Below, in pieces: positions 14,850-18,556 of a stretch of DNA of 18,556 nucleotides; position 1 is the first letter of the stretch; every line of letters begins with the position of its first letter. The stretch lies in contig CAJMQZ010000036.1 of the NCBI GenBank assembly GCA_905215595.1, forward strand, positions 1 through 18,556. Reading direction: 5' to 3'. The stretch is from an uncultured bacterium. GTDB lineage: Bacteria > Bacillota > Clostridia > Oscillospirales > Ruminococcaceae. The translations under genes were made by a program, and so were the position numbers. The notes below the pieces were generated by a model. The model did no database searches, was not told the origin of the DNA, and saw only the letters and a list, made by a program, of their open reading frames with translations.

Positions 14850-14870
14850 CGCCCGGCCGCAGGCCGGGCG
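14850..14870 (+). other. Hairpin between ftsW and murG
   Basis: CGCCCGGCC (14850-14858) and GGCCGGGCG (14862-14870) form a perfect 9-bp stem with a GCA loop, followed by TTTAT and the murG ribosome site AAGGAGG (14876-14882). The T run is short, so at most a leaky terminator; mRNA processing or stabilising are alternatives. Confidence 0.6.
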
Positions 14871-14889
14871 TTTATAAGGAGGAATCACC

Positions 14890-16017
14890 ATGCGCGTTCT
14901 CATCGCAGCCGGCGGCACTGCCGGACATATCAACCCCGCACTGGCCATTGCCGGTGCTTTGAAAAAAGCCGACCCTACCGCCGAGATCCACTTTGCAGGC
15001 CGTAAGGAGGGCATGGAGTACCGTTTGGTCACACAGGCGGGCTACCCCTTCCACCACATCGAGATCACCGGTTTTCAGCGCAAGCTCAGCCTGCACAACA
15101 TCAAGCGCAACATCATTACCCTGTGGAATCTGGCCCTCTCCGGTCCCAAGGCCAAGGCCATGATGAAGGAAGTAAAGCCGGATCTCGTCATCGGCTGCGG
15201 CGGCTATGTGTCCGGCCCGGTGGTGCGCTGCGCCGCCAAAATGGGCATCCACACCGCCCTGCACGAGCAGAACGCTTTCCCCGGTGTGACCAACAAGCTG
15301 CTGGCCCCGGATGTGGATATCGTGTTTGCCGCCGTGCCCGCCGCTGTGGAAAAACTGGGCGCACCGGACAAGACCCTTGTGGTGGGCAATCCCGTGCGGC
15401 CGGAGGTGTTTGTACAGGCCGCGAACCGCGAGACCATCCGCGCACAGCTGGGTGCGGGCGACCGCACCGTCATCCTGTCCTTCGGCGGTAGCCTGGGCGC
15501 ACGCCGGGTCAACGAGGTGGTGGCAGACCTGTGCGCATGGGAACAGCACGAGCACAAGCCGGTGCTGCACCTGCACGCCACCGGCCAGTACGGCGTGCAG
15601 CTGTTTGAGCAGCTGCAAAAGCAGAAGGGTTTTGCCCCCGGCGACAGCCTTGTGGTAAAGGAATACATCAACAATATGCCGGAGCTGCTGGCTGCGGCAG
15701 ACCTCGTCATCAGCCGCGCCGGTGCGCTGACGCTGGCCGAACTGGAGGCCGTGGGACGCGCCGCTGTGCTGATCCCCAGCCCCAACGTGGCGGAGAACCA
15801 CCAGTACTACAACGCCATGGAGCTGCAGAAGGCCGGGGCGGCTGTGGTGATCGAAGAAAAAGACCTGACCGGTGAAAAGCTGGTGCAGACCGTTTCTGCC
15901 ATGCTGGCACAGCCCGGCAAGCTGGCCGAAATGGGCAAAAACGCCCGCAGCCTGTCTGTGGACGACAGTCTGGACCGCATCACTGCGGCGCTGCTCAAGC
16001 TGGTAAAGACCCCGTGA
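14890..16017 (+). CDS. murG: UDP-GlcNAc--lipid I N-acetylglucosaminyltransferase MurG
   Basis: A 375-residue peripheral membrane GT-B glycosyltransferase that converts lipid I to lipid II on the cytosolic face. The N-terminal domain has the GGTAGH loop (8-13) followed by NPALA, then IGCGGYVSGPVV and HEQNAFPGVTNK. The C-terminal domain has NPVRPE, SFGGSLGARRVNEVV, SRAGALTLAELEA and the UDP-GlcNAc contact segment PSPNVAENHQYYNA. All match MurG, and the length is typical. AAGGAGG lies 7 bases before ATG 14890, after a 9-bp hairpin in the gap behind ftsW. Its substrate lipid I must come from an MraY encoded elsewhere if the upstream MraY-like protein is inactive. Confidence 0.97.
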   Translation: MRVLIAAGGTAGHINPALAIAGALKKADPTAEIHFAGRKEGMEYRLVTQAGYPFHHIEITGFQRKLSLHNIKRNIITLWNLALSGPKAKAMMKEVKPDLVIGCGGYVSGPVVRCAAKMGIHTALHEQNAFPGVTNKLLAPDVDIVFAAVPAAVEKLGAPDKTLVVGNPVRPEVFVQAANRETIRAQLGAGDRTVILSFGGSLGARRVNEVVADLCAWEQHEHKPVLHLHATGQYGVQLFEQLQKQKGFAPGDSLVVKEYINNMPELLAAADLVISRAGALTLAELEAVGRAAVLIPSPNVAENHQYYNAMELQKAGAAVVIEEKDLTGEKLVQTVSAMLAQPGKLAEMGKNARSLSVDDSLDRITAALLKLVKTP

Positions 16018-16051
16018 TGCAGCCCCGGAATAAACAGGAAAGAAGGTGCGA

Positions 16052-17626
16052 ATGATGCAGCAGAACCGTGACCGCAACGGCAGACCCCGGAACACGAGAC
16101 CCTATGACCTGAACCGGGATGTGGCGCGCACCTCTGCGCCTTCGCAGGATCATACGCCCCGGAGCACCGGCAGCAGCCGCTACGGCTACAACGGCGAGCC
16201 GCTCAGCCGCCCGCCCTCCCGCAGCGCCAACGGCAGTGTACGCTCCTCCCGGGCAGATAACAGCATCCAGTTCCCCACCCAGACCCAATCCCAGCCCCGC
16301 CGCCCGGCGCAGGGGCAGGGGAGCAATACCACCCAGTACCCCGCCGGTAACCGCCCGGCGGGCAGCAGACCCAAAAACGCGAAGTCTGGCGGCAAGCAGC
16401 GCCGCCCGGCAAACAATGCCCGCAGCGGGCAGAACAGCCGGAAAAACCAGAATTACCAGAATGCAAACAGGCAGCACCCGGCGGGCAACGGTCAGCGCCT
16501 GCGCCCGGCACAGAGCGCCCCGCAGCAAAGCCCTGCCCGGCGGGAAATGCGCAAAAAGCGCAAGGTGACCCGCGCCACATTGCGGCGCCGCCGGATACTG
16601 CGCCGCCTGACCGCCTTTGCCATGCTGCTGTGCGTCATCGGCGCGGGCATCTACCTGACCATGACCATGCTGTTCCGCATCAATTCCATTCAGGTGCAGA
16701 CCCCGGACGGCAAGCAGGTGACCGAGATCGCGGGCTATTCCGCAGACAGCATTTTGCAGCGGATGGGCGTGCAGCTGGAGGAGAACATCTTCAGCTTTGA
16801 ACCCGGCGAAAAGGCCGCTGTGCTGGAGCAGAACTTCCCGCTGCTTGGCTCCATCAAGGTGATCCGGGACTACCCCAACACCGTGGTGGTGCAGGTGACC
16901 GAGGCCGTGCCCGCCTACGCGGTGCAAAACGGCAATAAATGGCTTGTGATCTCGGACAAATGGAAGATTTTGTCCGAGGAAAGCACCCAGCCCGAGGGGC
17001 TTTGCACCCTGTACGGCGGCAAGCTGCAGGACACCGCCCCGGGACAGGGCTTCTGGTTTGTGGAGGATGCGGACGCGGCAAGCGCCTCCGGCTCGGAAAC
17101 CGCCGAAAGTGAAAGCACGGTGAGCACCGAGACCGCCCGCATGGAAGCGCTGCGCACTCTGGTGGGCAAGCTGGAAGAATACGGCCTGTCGCAGGACGTG
17201 ACACGGCTGGAAGTGGCAGACACCGAGCAGCTCGCATTTTTGTATCAGGACCGCATCAGCGTGCTGTTGGGTACGCTGAACGATCTGGATTATAAGCTGG
17301 ACCGCGCCCGCTATGTGCTGACCAACGCCGACGGCAAGGGCTGCGGCCCCACCGATACCGGGCGGCTGGATTTCAGCCATACCAGCGCCAGCAGCACCCG
17401 CAAGATCTATTTTGCACAGGGTGAGCCCACTTTGCCCTCCGGCTATGTGGTGCCGCCCAAGGCTGAGGAACCCGCTCCGGCAGAGGATGCCGCCGACAGC
17501 ACCGACAGTGCAGAAAGCACGGATGCTGCCGACACCACCGAACCGGCAGCTGAAACGGACACCGAGCAGCTGCCCCTGACCCACCCTGACCGCATGACGG
17601 CCAACGAAGAAGAAAACCCCATGTAA
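16052..17626 (+). CDS. ftsQ: FtsQ/DivIB-type cell division protein with long disordered tails
   Basis: A 524-residue bitopic membrane protein. Residues 1-165 are low complexity and strongly basic (Arg, Pro, Asn, Ser, Gln) and probably disordered in the cytosol. A very basic segment (166-185) leads into one membrane helix at about 186-207. A POTRA domain follows (about 208-285: FRINSIQVQTPDG, ENIFSF, LLGSIKVIRDYPNTVVVQVTEAVPAY), then the FtsQ beta domain, interrupted by a Ser/Glu/Ala-rich acidic insert (about 340-365). The C-terminus from about 468 is an acidic Asp/Thr/Ala/Glu tail. FtsQ/DivIB scaffolds FtsL and DivIC at the septum. It is about twice the usual 250-300 residues. ATG 16052 has AGAAGG 5 bases upstream; ATG 16055 is equally possible. 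Confidence 0.9.
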   Translation: MMQQNRDRNGRPRNTRPYDLNRDVARTSAPSQDHTPRSTGSSRYGYNGEPLSRPPSRSANGSVRSSRADNSIQFPTQTQSQPRRPAQGQGSNTTQYPAGNRPAGSRPKNAKSGGKQRRPANNARSGQNSRKNQNYQNANRQHPAGNGQRLRPAQSAPQQSPARREMRKKRKVTRATLRRRRILRRLTAFAMLLCVIGAGIYLTMTMLFRINSIQVQTPDGKQVTEIAGYSADSILQRMGVQLEENIFSFEPGEKAAVLEQNFPLLGSIKVIRDYPNTVVVQVTEAVPAYAVQNGNKWLVISDKWKILSEESTQPEGLCTLYGGKLQDTAPGQGFWFVEDADAASASGSETAESESTVSTETARMEALRTLVGKLEEYGLSQDVTRLEVADTEQLAFLYQDRISVLLGTLNDLDYKLDRARYVLTNADGKGCGPTDTGRLDFSHTSASSTRKIYFAQGEPTLPSGYVVPPKAEEPAPAEDAADSTDSAESTDAADTTEPAAETDTEQLPLTHPDRMTANEEENPM

Positions 17627-17649
17627 AGAAACTCTATGGAGGAGACTGT

Positions 17650-18556
17650 ATGAAGCTGGAACAACTGATGGAAGGCGTGCCCTTTACCCTTGTGCAGGGC
17701 AGTCTGGATACTGAGATCGCAGATATCATCTACGACAGCCGCAAGGCTGCCCCGGGGCTTTTGTTCGTGTGCATCGTGGGCACCCAGCGGGACAGCCACA
17801 CGTTTGCCGCTGACTGCGCCGCCAAGGGGGTCAGTGCGCTGGTCATCCAGCACGACATCGACCTTTCCGCCATGCCCGGGGTGACCGTGGTCAAGGTGGA
17901 GAGCAGCCGCTATGCCATGGCGCTGATGAGTGCCAACCTTTTCGGCAACCCTGCCCGGCAGATGACCATGATCGGCGTCACCGGCACCAAGGGCAAGACC
18001 ACCACCACCCACATGATCAAAAGCGTGCTGGAGGCCGCAGGCCGCAAGGTGGGCATGATCGGCACCAATGGCATCTACTATATGGGACGCCACAAGGACA
18101 CCGCCAACACCACCCCGGAAAGCTACGAGCTGCAAAAGACCTTCCGGGAGTTTCTGGATGCCGGCTGCGATACCGCGCTGATGGAGGTATCCAGTCAGGG
18201 TCTGATGATGGACCGCGTGGCGGGCGTGCACTACGATGTGGGCGTGTTCACCAACCTTTCGCCGGATCACATCGGCCCCGGTGAGCACAAGACCTTTGAG
18301 GAGTACCGCAGCTGGAAGGGACAGCTGTTCAAGCGCTGCGATGTGGGCGTGGTGAACATTGACGACGAGAACACCGCCGCCCTGCTGGAAGGCCATACCT
18401 GCAAGCTGGTCACCTATGGCCGCGATGAAAAGGCCGACTACCGCGAGACCGGCTACAAACTGCTGCGCACCCACGATTTTCTGGGCGTTGCCTTCCACGT
18501 TACCGGCAAGGACGAGATGGACGTGAAGGTGAATATGCCCGGCGAGTTCAGCGTGT
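17650..18556 (+). CDS. murE: MurE-type Mur ligase, variant form, 3' end outside window
   Basis: 302 residues are visible and the frame is open at the edge. Mur ligases of this type add the third amino acid to UDP-MurNAc-L-Ala-D-Glu in the cytosol. The N-terminal domain has IYDSRKAAPGLLFVCIVG (27-44), where MurE contacts UDP. The ATP loop is GVTGTKGKTTTT (109-120), followed by MIGTNGIYY and NTTPES. Two motifs differ from standard MurE as I recall it: EVSSHAL reads EVSSQGL, and NLTxDHLDxHGT reads NLSPDHIGPGEHKTF. This suggests a separate MurE subfamily. The residues that choose meso-DAP or lysine lie past the window. A GGAGGAGA ribosome site supports ATG 17650. The usual place of murE is before murF, not after ftsQ. 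Confidence 0.88.
   Translation, partial: MKLEQLMEGVPFTLVQGSLDTEIADIIYDSRKAAPGLLFVCIVGTQRDSHTFAADCAAKGVSALVIQHDIDLSAMPGVTVVKVESSRYAMALMSANLFGNPARQMTMIGVTGTKGKTTTTHMIKSVLEAAGRKVGMIGTNGIYYMGRHKDTANTTPESYELQKTFREFLDAGCDTALMEVSSQGLMMDRVAGVHYDVGVFTNLSPDHIGPGEHKTFEEYRSWKGQLFKRCDVGVVNIDDENTAALLEGHTCKLVTYGRDEKADYRETGYKLLRTHDFLGVAFHVTGKDEMDVKVNMPGEFSV

Overview
The window reads as chromosomal DNA from a high-GC, anaerobic gut Firmicute of the Oscillospiraceae/Ruminococcaceae type (Faecalibacterium, Gemmiger or Subdoligranulum-like). This is an inference from three things: the clostridial style of the proteins (DUF5685-like protein, iron-sulfur flavoprotein, PASTA-bearing class B PBP), the strong AAGGAGG ribosome sites, and the clear sigma-A type promoters. 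The species cannot be named from sequence reading alone.

Left part (1-4998) is all on the minus strand. In order of transcription it holds an iron-sulfur flavoprotein-like oxidoreductase (4998-4378, ending in a strong hairpin), a family 2 glycoside hydrolase homologue (4145-1758) whose active-site motifs are altered, and a three-gene run: a small membrane zinc-ribbon protein, a DUF5685-like protein with Asp-rich and Cys motifs, and a DnaJ-domain protein cut by the window edge.

From 5055 to 5121 two divergent promoters separate that block from a plus-strand block that runs to the window end. First come rsmD (16S rRNA methyltransferase) and a translationally overlapping coiled-coil protein, closed by an intrinsic terminator at 6265-6307. 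Then comes the division and cell wall (dcw) cluster: promoter, three 10-bp-spaced AGTGGG-type repeats (likely MraZ operator), mraZ, rsmH, ftsL-like, a class B PBP with two PASTA domains, murF, an MraY-like membrane protein, ftsW, murG, ftsQ and the start of a murE-type ligase.

The genes work together in lipid II synthesis (murE, murF, mraY position, murG) and in its polymerisation and crosslinking at the septum (ftsW, class B PBP, ftsL, ftsQ). Two features stand out. The protein at the mraY position can be aligned with MraY motif by motif, yet nearly every catalytic residue is replaced, so it looks like a pseudoenzyme. There is no murD, and the murE-type gene sits after ftsQ and carries variant motifs. 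In addition, a canonical intrinsic terminator lies inside the cluster between ftsL and the PBP gene. No tRNA, rRNA, CRISPR array, insertion sequence or phage gene was seen.
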